From Actinomycetes bacterium (GTDB lineage: Bacteria > Actinomycetota > Acidimicrobiia > Spongiisociales > UBA4744), in assembly GCA_024641205.1 (NCBI GenBank), contig JAHEDM010000021.1:1-13114 (forward strand): a DNA stretch of 13,114 nucleotides, given 5' to 3'. How positions within the stretch are numbered: position 1 is the first letter of the stretch; each line of letters starts with the position of its first letter. The position numbers and the translations under genes are program-made. This document shows, piece by piece, positions 6,252 through 12,801 of the stretch. The notes beneath the pieces are model-generated. The model was not told the origin of the DNA. It worked only from the letters and a program-made list of their open reading frames with translations, and did not search any database.

Positions 6252-8073
6252 CCACCGTCACGCTCTTCGCCAGGTTGCGGGGCATGTCGATGTCGTGTCC
6301 AAGCTCCTTGGCTATGTGGTAGGCCAGCAGCTGCAGCGGGATGATCGATAGCACGGGGCTGAGGAAGTCGGCGGTGCGAGGAATGCGCAAGACGTGGTTG
6401 GCGTACTTAGCAACCTCCGTGTCGTCTTCATATGCAACGGCCATTACCCGGGCACCACGGGCCTTGACTTCCTGCAACCCCGAGATGGTCTTGTCGTAGA
6501 GATGGGATTGGGTGAGTACCACCACCACCGGAGTTCCCTCGGTGATCAGGGCAAGGGTGCCGTGCTTGAGCTCCCCGGCAGGCATCGCTTCTGAGTGCAT
6601 GTAGGAGATCTCTTTCAGTTTCAGAGAACCCTCGGTGGCGACTGCGTAGTCGAGTCCCCGGCCGATGAAATAGATGTCGTCGACTCCGGCAATGCGGCCG
6701 GCGATTTTGGCGATGTCGGCATCCATATCCAGCGCCCGATTGGCCTTCTCGGGAAGCGCCCGCAGCTCACCGGCAAGCTGGGCTGCCCCCGCTGCGGTCA
6801 AGGTCCCGCGCTCCAGCCCGAGCCGCAATGCCAGCAGATAGGTGCCGATCAGCATGGCTGTATAGGCCTTGGTCGAAGCCACCGCGATCTCCGGACCTGC
6901 CCGGGTGTACAGGATGTCCGCGGCGTCCCGGCTGAGCGTGCTGCCTACCACGTTGGTGAGCGCCAGCAGTCGCGACCCGAGTTCGGTCGCGAGCCGGCCG
7001 GCGGCCAGGGTATCTGCGGTCTCGCCCGACTGACTGATGGCGATCGTCATAGTCCCGGGACGAATCAATGGATCTCGATAGCGCAGCTCGTGGGCGTAGT
7101 CGATCTCGATCGGAATCCGCAGTACCTTCTCCAACACGTCGCGGCCGACCAGACCAGCGTGGTAGGCCGTCCCGCAGGCGGTGATCCATATCTTCTCGAG
7201 ACCTGCGACGAATCCAGCCGGGAAATCCGCTCCTTCAAGGATGACCGAGCCGTCCGACTGCAAACGGCCCCGCAATGTCTCCTCGATCACCGCGGGTTGC
7301 TCGAAGATCTCTTTCAGCATGAAGTGGGGGTAGCCGCCCTTTTCCGCCTGACCTGCGTCCCAGGTGACCTCCATCGGGGTTCGGTGTACGGGTTCGCCTT
7401 CGATGGTCTGTACGGTCGCTCCATCCGCGTTGATATCGACCATCTCCCCGTCGTTGATGACGAGCACAGATCGCGTGTAGGGCAGAATCGCCGGAATGTC
7501 GGACGCCAGGAACGTTTCCCCGTCCGCGAAACCAACGACCAGCGGGCTGATCATCCGGGCTGCGACTATCCGGCCGGGCTCATGCGCGCACATGACGACC
7601 ACCGCATATGCACCTTTGGCCCGTCCGATCGCCCGGCGAACCGCTTCGAGGAGATCGCCGTCGTACTCATCGGCTACGAGATGAACGAGCACTTCGGTGT
7701 CGGTATCCGATCGGAATTCGTGACCGTCCTCGAGCAATGCTTCCTTGAGCGAGAGGAAGTTCTCAATGATGCCATTGTGGACGAGGACGAAATCCCCGGA
7801 CGCATCCGTGTGCGGATGAGCGTTGACGTCGTTCGGTACCCCGTGAGTTGCCCAACGGGTGTGCCCGATGCCGGTTGTTCCGACGATCGGTTGGTCCTCG
7901 AGCAGATCGTCGAGTCGCTGCAATTTCCCGGCCGACTTGCGCACTTCGATGCGCCCGTTGTTTGTGATGGCAATTCCCGCGGAGTCGTATCCGCGATACT
8001 CGAGCCGTCGCAGCGACGCGACGAGCAACTCCTGGGCGTCGCGCGCACCGACGTAACCGACTATCCCGCACAT
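6247..8073 (-). CDS. glmS: Glutamine-fructose-6-phosphate aminotransferase (isomerising)
   Basis: GlmS makes glucosamine-6-phosphate from fructose-6-phosphate and glutamine, the committed step to UDP-GlcNAc for peptidoglycan. The 608-residue protein has standard length. Its N-terminal class II glutaminase domain begins MCGIVGYVG with Cys2 as the nucleophile after Met removal, then EYRGYDSAG (25-33) and HTRWATHG (71-78). Two SIS sugar-isomerase domains follow: ITACGTAYHAG and SQSGETADT (347-355), then YFIGRG, LKLKEISYMHSEA and GELKHG. It ends in the canonical MPRNLAKSVTVE. The frame is open 92 codons further upstream, but Cys must be residue 2 and a strong AAAGGAG lies 6 bp before this ATG, so the start is firm. 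The leader carries a glmS ribozyme, indicating feedback control by glucosamine-6-phosphate. Confidence 0.99.
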   Translation of the reverse strand: MCGIVGYVGARDAQELLVASLRRLEYRGYDSAGIAITNNGRIEVRKSAGKLQRLDDLLEDQPIVGTTGIGHTRWATHGVPNDVNAHPHTDASGDFVLVHNGIIENFLSLKEALLEDGHEFRSDTDTEVLVHLVADEYDGDLLEAVRRAIGRAKGAYAVVVMCAHEPGRIVAARMISPLVVGFADGETFLASDIPAILPYTRSVLVINDGEMVDINADGATVQTIEGEPVHRTPMEVTWDAGQAEKGGYPHFMLKEIFEQPAVIEETLRGRLQSDGSVILEGADFPAGFVAGLEKIWITACGTAYHAGLVGRDVLEKVLRIPIEIDYAHELRYRDPLIRPGTMTIAISQSGETADTLAAGRLATELGSRLLALTNVVGSTLSRDAADILYTRAGPEIAVASTKAYTAMLIGTYLLALRLGLERGTLTAAGAAQLAGELRALPEKANRALDMDADIAKIAGRIAGVDDIYFIGRGLDYAVATEGSLKLKEISYMHSEAMPAGELKHGTLALITEGTPVVVVLTQSHLYDKTISGLQEVKARGARVMAVAYEDDTEVAKYANHVLRIPRTADFLSPVLSIIPLQLLAYHIAKELGHDIDMPRNLAKSVTVE

Positions 8074-8079
8074 GGCAGT

Positions 8080-8086
8080 CTCCTTT
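8080..8086 (-). promoter_or_regulatory. glmS: glmS ribosome binding site
   Basis: AAAGGAG on the minus strand, 6 bases before the ATG at 8073. It is the best Shine-Dalgarno in the window. It decides the glmS start against the much longer open frame and lies downstream of the ribozyme, so it stays on the cleaved 3' product. Confidence 0.85.
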
Positions 8087-8112
8087 GCTTCGTGTGGAGA
8101 CCGGGAGGAACA

Positions 8113-8136
8113 ATGAGTCCCGCAGACGGGTCTCAT
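8113..8136 (-). other. Hairpin between the ribozyme and the glmS ribosome binding site
   Basis: On the minus strand ATGAG-A-CCCG pairs with CGGG-A-CTCAT around a TCTG loop, giving a 9-bp stem with one internal A-A mismatch. It begins immediately after the candidate 3' strand of ribozyme pseudoknot P3.1 and ends 26 bases before the Shine-Dalgarno. There is no U-run, so it is probably not a terminator. It may insulate the ribozyme from the translation start or affect decay of the cleaved message. Function is inference. Confidence 0.5.
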
Positions 8137-8290
8137 CCACTCCGATGTGGCCTCTGTCGCCGGGGTCACCCCCGGCTTTTGCTCCACATCGTCACGACCG
8201 TGGCAGCCGAGAGGGCATCCGCCGAAACTCGATACTCCCTCTTCCTCGTCACCCTCACCGGAATAGTTTCCTCGGTGAGGGCCGGGCGCT
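8137..8290 (-). ncRNA. glmS ribozyme (glucosamine-6-phosphate-activated self-cleaving riboswitch)
   Basis: The minus-strand leader of glmS contains a full match, by eye, to the glmS ribozyme architecture known from Bacillus and Thermoanaerobacter. Cleavage is predicted between A8290 and G8289, at A|GCGCCCG. P1 is a 10-bp stem (8282-8273 with 8260-8251, ending in a G-U pair). Next comes GACGAGG (8250-8244), whose first G corresponds to the catalytic G33/G40 of the studied enzymes. P2 pairs AGAGGG (8242-8237) with CCCTCT (8215-8210), enclosing the conserved TATCGA and TTTCGGCGGATG strands. P3 is CGATGTGG (8191-8184) with CCACATCG (8150-8143). P4 is GCCGGGG-GTGA-CCCCGGC (8176-8159), flanked by the A-rich AGCAAAA and by GACAGAGG. 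CCAC (8203-8200) can pair with GTGG (8140-8137), matching pseudoknot P3.1. When the effector rises the RNA should self-cleave, and in B. subtilis the 5'-OH product is then degraded by RNase J, lowering glmS expression. Confidence 0.94.
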
Positions 8291-8405
8291 TCTCCAATGG
8301 TCCGTTCCCAGTCATATTGTCGTCCAGAGAGTAGCGCCCGCGCGGTCATTCCGACACAGAACGTCGCCCCGGATGGTTACGCAGCCAACTCTCGACATCG
8401 GCCGA
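8291..8405 (-). promoter_or_regulatory. glmM-glmS spacer upstream of the ribozyme cleavage site
   Basis: These 115 bp between the glmM stop and the ribozyme should hold any separate glmS promoter. I see no convincing -35/-10 pair; ACAATATGAC near 8310 is AT-rich enough to be a weak -10. A 10-bp palindrome ATCGGCCGAT (8397-8406) touches the glmM stop but has no U-run. glmS may therefore be read through from glmM or start from a promoter I cannot recognise. Confidence 0.3.
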
Positions 8406-9755
8406 TCACTCCTCGACGACCGACCCGAGCTCACCGCGGCTGATCTCGACCAGCTCGTCGGCGATGGCCGCCGCTTCCGCTCCGGAAGCGGCCTCAACCA
8501 TCACCCGCACCAGCGATTCGGTGCCCGATGCTCGCACGAGAATACGCCCATCGCCTTTCAGACGCGCTTCGGCATCACGCACCGCCGTCCAAAGCAGGTC
8601 GGCATTTTCGAGCTTGTGTTTGTCGGCAACATGCACGTTGCGCAACACCTGCGGGTATTCGGTGATTGTTTCCTTCCTCAGCTCACGAAGCTCTTTGCCG
8701 GTGGATGCCATGACCTCGAGCAAGCGAACGGCAGTGAGAAGCCCATCTCCCGTACTGGCGCGATCGGCCAGGATGACGTGCCCGGATTGCTCGCCCCCAA
8801 GAACGGCCTTGTGCTCGCGCATGGCCTCGAGTACGTATCGGTCTCCAACCTGAGTCTCGACAACGTCAATGGCGAGTCGTTGCATCGCGCGACGAAAACC
8901 AAGGTTGGCCATCACCGTTGACACCACGATGTTGTTCTTCAGTCGACCCGCTTCCTTCATGTGTCTGGCAATCACCGCCATGATGACGTCGCCATTGGCG
9001 ACCGCACCGTCCTCATCGACGGCGATAAGGCGATCTGCGTCACCGTCGAAAGCGAACCCCAAACGTCCCTTTGCCTGCTCGGAGAGAAAGCGCGGGTGCG
9101 TTGCACCACATGCGGCGTTGATGTTGGTTCCGTCCGGCTCTGCGGCAAACACTTCGACCTCGGCCTTCAACTGACGAAACAAGGCTGGTGCGGTGCGAAA
9201 AGCTGCCCCGTTGGCACAATCCAGCACTATGGAGATACCCCGGAGGGTGTACGGCATCGACTCGCGGAGATGTGCCAGATACCGGTCGTCGGCTTCTGCC
9301 ATCCTGAAGACGGTACCGATACCGTCGTCGATGGCTGTCTTCCACGGCGGTCCGCGGCGAACCCGCTGCTCGATCCAGTGTTCCTCATCATCGGAGAGTT
9401 TCGCTCCGTTCCGTCCGAGGAGTTTGATACCGTTGTCGGCGGCCGGATTGTGCGAAGCCGAAACCACAACCCCGAGGGCGGAACGAGTGTCTGAAGTGAG
9501 GAAGGCGATCCCACCGGAGGGCAGTACTCCCACATCGAAAGTATCGATCCCCACCGAGTGAAAACCTGCCTGGAGTGCGCTCGACAGCATCTCGCCGGAT
9601 CTTCGGGTGTCCCGACCAACCAGCACATGACCGCCGGGGATGTGCTCGCCGGCCGCCCGGCCGACGGCCATCGCCAGGTCGGCCGTCAATTCAACATTGG
9701 CGCGACCGCGTATTCCATCGGTTCCGAAGAGCCTGCGGCCTTCTGCCGGGAGCAT
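8406..9755 (-). CDS. glmM: Phosphoglucosamine mutase
   Basis: GlmM interconverts glucosamine-6-phosphate and glucosamine-1-phosphate, following GlmS on the path to UDP-GlcNAc. The 449-residue alpha-D-phosphohexomutase opens with LFGTDGIRGRAN (residues 9-20). Its phosphoserine loop is VVSASHNPAADNGIK (97-111), with S101 as the phosphorylated nucleophile. The metal loop is DGDADR (237-242), the sugar-specificity loop GGEQSGH (320-326), and the phosphate-binding loop RASGTESLVRVM (408-419). All four domains are complete. The start is 3 bp after the rpsI stop, so glmM is probably co-transcribed with rplM-rpsI, as in many actinobacteria. It lies directly upstream of the glmS ribozyme, so the enzyme that consumes the ribozyme ligand precedes the one that makes it. 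Confidence 0.98.
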   Translation of the reverse strand: MLPAEGRRLFGTDGIRGRANVELTADLAMAVGRAAGEHIPGGHVLVGRDTRRSGEMLSSALQAGFHSVGIDTFDVGVLPSGGIAFLTSDTRSALGVVVSASHNPAADNGIKLLGRNGAKLSDDEEHWIEQRVRRGPPWKTAIDDGIGTVFRMAEADDRYLAHLRESMPYTLRGISIVLDCANGAAFRTAPALFRQLKAEVEVFAAEPDGTNINAACGATHPRFLSEQAKGRLGFAFDGDADRLIAVDEDGAVANGDVIMAVIARHMKEAGRLKNNIVVSTVMANLGFRRAMQRLAIDVVETQVGDRYVLEAMREHKAVLGGEQSGHVILADRASTGDGLLTAVRLLEVMASTGKELRELRKETITEYPQVLRNVHVADKHKLENADLLWTAVRDAEARLKGDGRILVRASGTESLVRVMVEAASGAEAAAIADELVEISRGELGSVVEE

Positions 9756-9758
9756 GCC

Positions 9759-10151
9759 TCAGCGCTTGGTGTACTGCGGCGCCCGACGGGCTTTGCGAAG
9801 GCCGTACTTCTTGCGTTCGACCTTTCTTGCGTCACGCCGCAAGAACCCGGACCGCTTGAGCAACGGGCGAAGCTCGGGGTCGATCGCTATCAACGCTCTG
9901 GCGATACCAAGCCGAAGAGCGTCCGACTGGCCGGTGGTGCCGCCCCCATGGAGTGTGGCACGAACGTCGTAGCGACCTTCGAGAGAAGCAGCCCTGAGGG
10001 GCTCGAGTGCCCTGAGTCGCTGTGCCACGGCCGGGAAGTAATCCTCGAGCGCTTTGCCGTTGAGGACGACGCTGCCGGTTCCGTCGTACAGGCGGACACG
10101 GGCCACCGACTCTTTGCGGCGTCCGGTTGCCTGAACGAGCGGAGCTGTCAT
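9759..10151 (-). CDS. rpsI: Small ribosomal subunit protein uS9
   Basis: S9 sits in the 30S head, with its C-terminal tail reaching the P-site tRNA. The 130-residue protein has ATGRRKESVARVRL (residues 8-21), the S9 N-terminal signature. GTGSVVLNGKALEDYFP, GGGTTGQSDALRLGIARAL and the basic FLRRDARKVERKKYG follow. It ends in QYTKR (the usual end is QYSKR), which includes the invariant terminal Lys-Arg that contacts tRNA. The ATG overlaps the rplM stop as ATGA, so the two ribosomal proteins are coupled as usual. Confidence 0.99.
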   Translation of the reverse strand: MTAPLVQATGRRKESVARVRLYDGTGSVVLNGKALEDYFPAVAQRLRALEPLRAASLEGRYDVRATLHGGGTTGQSDALRLGIARALIAIDPELRPLLKRSGFLRRDARKVERKKYGLRKARRAPQYTKR

Positions 10152-10609
10152 TGGGAATCCACCTTTCGGATGTCAAATTCGAGGGGTTGAGGCGATTGTG
10201 CCCGATGGGGATGTTCGGATCCGGCGTGCACCTTGAGTTTGCGGAGCATCTGGCGACCCAATCGGTTCTTGGGGAGCATGCCGCGCACCGCTCGCTCGAT
10301 GATGGCCTCCGGTCGACGTTCCCGTAGAGACTCGAAGCTTTCTGCGGTCAGCCCACCCGGATAGCCGGAGTGCCGGTAATAGATCTTGCCCTGGCTCTTG
10401 TCAGAAGTGACGGCAACCTTTTCAGCGTTGACCACGACGACGAAGTCGCCGGTATCGACATGGGGCGCCACGATCGGCTTGTGCTTGCCCCTCAGAATCT
10501 GGGCTATCTCCGAAGCCAGACGGCCGAGCGGAAGGTCGGTGGCGTCGACCACAAACCAGGCGCGCTGAATGTCGTCTGGTTTGGGCGAAAACGTCTTTTG
10601 CAGCCTCAT
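10148..10609 (-). CDS. rplM: Large ribosomal subunit protein uL13
   Basis: L13 is an early-assembly 50S protein. The 153-residue protein begins MRLQKTFSPKPDDIQRAWFV, close to the actinobacterial form with SPKPxDxQRxW. DATDLPLGRLASEIAQILRGKHK, HVDTGDFVVVVNAEKV and YYRHSGYPGGL follow, then VRGMLPKNRLGRQ, LKVHAGSEHPH and AQSPQPLEF. The open frame extends 122 codons further upstream, but the conserved N-terminus and a GAGG 5 bp before the ATG at 10609 fix this start. It is the first gene of the rplM-rpsI-glmM run, after a 223-bp leader. Confidence 0.99.
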   Translation of the reverse strand: MRLQKTFSPKPDDIQRAWFVVDATDLPLGRLASEIAQILRGKHKPIVAPHVDTGDFVVVVNAEKVAVTSDKSQGKIYYRHSGYPGGLTAESFESLRERRPEAIIERAVRGMLPKNRLGRQMLRKLKVHAGSEHPHRAQSPQPLEFDIRKVDSQ

Positions 10610-10832
10610 CTGAACCTCGCGAGAAAGGAGCCCCGGGATGCCGGAGCGGCCATATGGTAGGCGATCGAGCGTCGTAGTGGCAATTCGGGACGACACCGTT
10701 GGTGCGATCAAGCCATTCCGGTCGCCGATCTCCCCGATCGCGGCATATGCCCTATGACTTCCTGCGCCAACGACGACGCTGAGAGAATACTGAGGCCTTT
10801 TCGACACACCCGCCAGAGTCCTCGGCGAGCGA
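10610..10832 (-). promoter_or_regulatory. Leader/promoter region of the rplM-rpsI-glmM operon
   Basis: This 223-bp non-coding stretch between the capA stop and rplM must contain the ribosomal operon promoter and leader. A possible sigma-70 pair on the minus strand is TTGGCG (10770-10765) and TATGCC (10747-10742) with 17 bp between, a weak match. Downstream, GCGATC and GATCGC arms (about 10706-10743) could form a leader stem. Two CATATG sites have no clear role. No recognisable L13-leader motif or capA terminator is visible. Confidence 0.35.
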
Positions 10833-11912
10833 TCAATCCCAGACGCAGAGGCTCTGGTAGTCGACTTGTAGCACCGGGTGACCGTCACTCTCGATGAAGG
10901 TGGGGATGAGGCAGGCTGAGATGGAGCCGTCCGGTTCGACGATGAACTGAGCAACGGCGGTGGTGGCCCCGGCATCAGAGAGTCGTGGCCACACGAAGTT
11001 TCCGAGGCTCCAGGCGATGGGTTTCCCGGCGTAGAACTCGAGCGCTTGGAGCCGGTGGGGGTGGTGCCCGAAGATACCGTCGGCGCCGGCGTCGATCATC
11101 GCCTTGGCCCGTTCGACGTCATCTTGGCGGGGGGTGGTGTCCAGTTCCACACCCCAGTGGATGGAAACGAACACCAGATCGGCGATCTCGTCTGCGGCCC
11201 GGACCGCCGCCACCATCGCATCGGTGTCGTCACCGCTGGCCATACCCGGATGGTCCTCGGTGGCGATCCAGGAGTCCCAGGGGATAACTCCACCAAAACC
11301 CAGCACCGCGATACGCCATCCGTTGATGTCGAAAAGGGCCGGTAGGTGTGCCTGAGTCCGATCAGCACCGACTCCGACCGGCGCCAGGCCGGCCGCTTCG
11401 ACGTTTGCTCTGGTTTCCAAGAGCGCTTCCACACCGAAGTCGCCGCTGTGGTTGTTGGCCAGATTGGCAACCTCGACCCCGGCCTCTCGAAGGGATGGGA
11501 GCGCTGCAACGTCGCAGTTGAAATTGAAGACAGTCTTGACCGGCCGGCCGCTGGATGCTGCCGCGCATTCGAGGTTGACGATGCTGAGGTCGTCGGTCAA
11601 GAAGACGTCTTGCAGACCGGTGAAGGCGGTCTCATACCCGTCGCTTCGGAAGGCGACGATGTAGTCCGGATCGAGGTTGGTGTCGCCTGCCCCGGAGACA
11701 ACCAGGCGTCCTTTCGGCGGCACGGTGGTGGTGGTGGTGGGCGCCCTAGTCGTGGTTGTGGTCGAAGTAGTGACAGCAGCAGCGGCGGCGGTGGAGGTGG
11801 TCGTCGCGGAGGGAGATGAAGCGACGACCTCCGGCATGCTCTGTCCCATCACAGGGGCACAGGCGCCCGCTACCAGGGCAGCGACAAAGATGGTTGCCAG
11901 ACTCCGACCCAT
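10833..11912 (-). CDS. CapA-family (PGA_cap) secreted metallophosphatase-like protein, probable lipoprotein
   Basis: The protein belongs to the CapA/YwtB family, calcineurin-like phosphoesterase folds linked to poly-gamma-glutamate capsules and other surface polymers. From the ATG at 11912 it has 359 residues. A signal peptide MGRSLATIFVAALVAGAC ends at C18, a loose lipobox, so it may be a lipoprotein. A Thr/Ala-rich spacer spans about 32-66. The catalytic domain (about 69-350) has SGAGDTNL (family GDv), VNLECA, NLANNHSGDFG (150-160), SIHWG (250-254), GHHPHRLQ (282-289) and WSLGNFVW, all expected metal-site motifs. The open frame reaches 23 codons further upstream through an inverted repeat, but only this start places the hydrophobic signal at the N-terminus. 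No capB/capC genes are nearby, so its polymer substrate is unknown. It interrupts the usual truA-rplM neighbourhood. Confidence 0.88.
   Translation of the reverse strand: MGRSLATIFVAALVAGACAPVMGQSMPEVVASSPSATTTSTAAAAAVTTSTTTTTRAPTTTTTVPPKGRLVVSGAGDTNLDPDYIVAFRSDGYETAFTGLQDVFLTDDLSIVNLECAAASSGRPVKTVFNFNCDVAALPSLREAGVEVANLANNHSGDFGVEALLETRANVEAAGLAPVGVGADRTQAHLPALFDINGWRIAVLGFGGVIPWDSWIATEDHPGMASGDDTDAMVAAVRAADEIADLVFVSIHWGVELDTTPRQDDVERAKAMIDAGADGIFGHHPHRLQALEFYAGKPIAWSLGNFVWPRLSDAGATTAVAQFIVEPDGSISACLIPTFIESDGHPVLQVDYQSLCVWD
11715..11819 (-). repeat. Low-complexity tract encoding the Thr/Ala-rich CapA spacer
   Basis: The plus strand shows runs of GGT, GGC and GCA-type triplets (for example GGTGGTGGTGGTGG near 11724-11737), encoding long Thr runs, an Ala run and TTTTTVPP in the secreted protein. 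It resembles a flexible, possibly wall-spanning or O-glycosylated linker between a lipid anchor and the enzyme domain. Triplet runs of this kind can change length by slippage without breaking the frame. Confidence 0.7.
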
Positions 11913-11914
11913 GA

Positions 11915-11960
11915 CGTTTCCAGACCGATGGTATGGAAACGTTAGCGCTTCCATACCATC
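11915..11960. promoter_or_regulatory. 34-bp inverted repeat plus a third half-site upstream of capA
   Basis: GATGGTATGGAA (11927-11938) and TTCCATACCATC (11949-11960) are perfect 12-bp inverted arms around ACGTTAGCGC. Each arm runs into TGGAA[A/G]CG, the half-site style of LacI-family operators (compare TGWAANCGNTNWCA). A third copy, TGGAAACG on the minus strand (11922-11915), ends 2 bp before the capA ATG. The array covers the region just before the start codon, where a repressor could block capA transcription. If transcribed it would also form a stem just before translation. Operator function and regulator family are inference. Confidence 0.55.
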
Positions 11961-12105
11961 ATGCCATCCGGGCCATGCCACCTGCCGCTCGGCCTGGATC
12001 TCGAATTCGTATGCGAGCGTGACGATGGCTAAACCCGCAACCTTGTCTTCGCTCGCTACATCAGAAATCGCAAAGGACGAGCTCGAAACCCTCTTGCCCG
12101 GATCT

Positions 12106-12801
12106 CTAGGCGAGCAAATCCGGCAGCTCGGTGATCGAACTCACGGACTGTTGGCCCGGAGGCCCCAAAGCCAACGGATCAATCAACACCGCCGCCGCCA
12201 GTCCGGCAGCGCGAGCTCCACCCGCATCGTGGTAGTGAGAGTCGCCCACGTACCAGGTATCACCGGACGCGACCCCCAGCTCCTCGAGCGCGATTCGGAA
12301 GATGGCCGGATCTGGTTTGGATACACCAACGCTGGTCGAGTCGATGATCAGTTCGAACAGACCGCCGAAACCGGCCAATTCGAGCGCCTCGGCCACCGTC
12401 CCGTCCGAGTTGGAAACGACCCCCACCCGGTAGCCCCTCGCCAGGAGGTCGAGGACCGCCCGGCGTGCCCCTTGAATGGGGTGAGTCCACATGCCTTGGC
12501 CGCCCCGAAATGCTTCCACCACGCCGGCCGGGAGAGGCAGGCCGGCCAGTCCAAAGAACCTCTCAACCCACCAGCGAAACTCCAGACGTTCACCCTTCGC
12601 CAACCGATAGGCGTAGTCCGACATTGCCCGGAAGTGGGCTTCGGACAGAAGGTCGGCGGCTACCGCCGGCAGATCCCATCCAGCGATGAAGGAGTTGAAC
12701 CGGTCCGGATCGATGAGCACAAGGGTTCCACCGGCATCAAACAGAACCAGATCAGGCCTGGACTTGGCCGGCTCGCACCTGAAGCTATCCATACGCCACA
12801 T
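12106..12801 (-). CDS. HAD-superfamily hydrolase (subfamily IA-like), substrate unknown
   Basis: The 231-residue haloacid-dehalogenase-fold protein probably is a small phosphatase. Motif I is LVLFDAGGTLV (residues 18-28), nucleophile D22. The second Asp of the usual DxD is Gly24, a variant seen in some HAD-IA members that weakens the case for a standard phosphomonoesterase. Motif II is VVSNSDG (S130), motif III is K162 in SKPDPAIF, and motif IV is YVGDSHYHD (D187, D192). A helical cap (about 30-105) lies between motifs I and II. The start is uncertain: ATG 12801 (used here) or ATG 12792, which overlaps the truA stop as ATGGATAG. It lies just downstream of truA and is probably co-transcribed with it. 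The 193 bp to the capA ATG hold the capA inverted repeat. Confidence 0.85.
   Translation of the reverse strand: MWRMDSFRCEPAKSRPDLVLFDAGGTLVLIDPDRFNSFIAGWDLPAVAADLLSEAHFRAMSDYAYRLAKGERLEFRWWVERFFGLAGLPLPAGVVEAFRGGQGMWTHPIQGARRAVLDLLARGYRVGVVSNSDGTVAEALELAGFGGLFELIIDSTSVGVSKPDPAIFRIALEELGVASGDTWYVGDSHYHDAGGARAAGLAAAVLIDPLALGPPGQQSVSSITELPDLLA

Noticed and set aside
6595..8334. A 579-codon open frame on the plus strand opposite glmS
   Set aside because: It is the antisense shadow of the glmS gene and its ribozyme; high GC keeps this frame open. The translation shows no domain and has no ribosome binding site of note.
8074..8349. A 92-codon in-frame N-terminal extension of glmS
   Set aside because: GlmS needs Cys at residue 2 as its nucleophile, a strong Shine-Dalgarno precedes the ATG at 8073, and the region is the structured ribozyme.
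8397..8406. Palindrome ATCGGCCGAT at the glmM stop as a terminator
   Set aside because: It has no loop and no U-run, and GC-rich DNA often contains such short palindromes.
10610..10975. A 122-codon in-frame extension of rplM
   Set aside because: L13 homologues begin at the conserved SPKP region and a GAGG motif precedes the ATG at 10609; the extension overlaps the capA end.
12026..12105. Possible small plus-strand gene starting ATGGCTAAACCCGC in the capA-HAD gap
   Set aside because: The frame runs straight into the antisense of the HAD gene without a stop and has no ribosome binding site.
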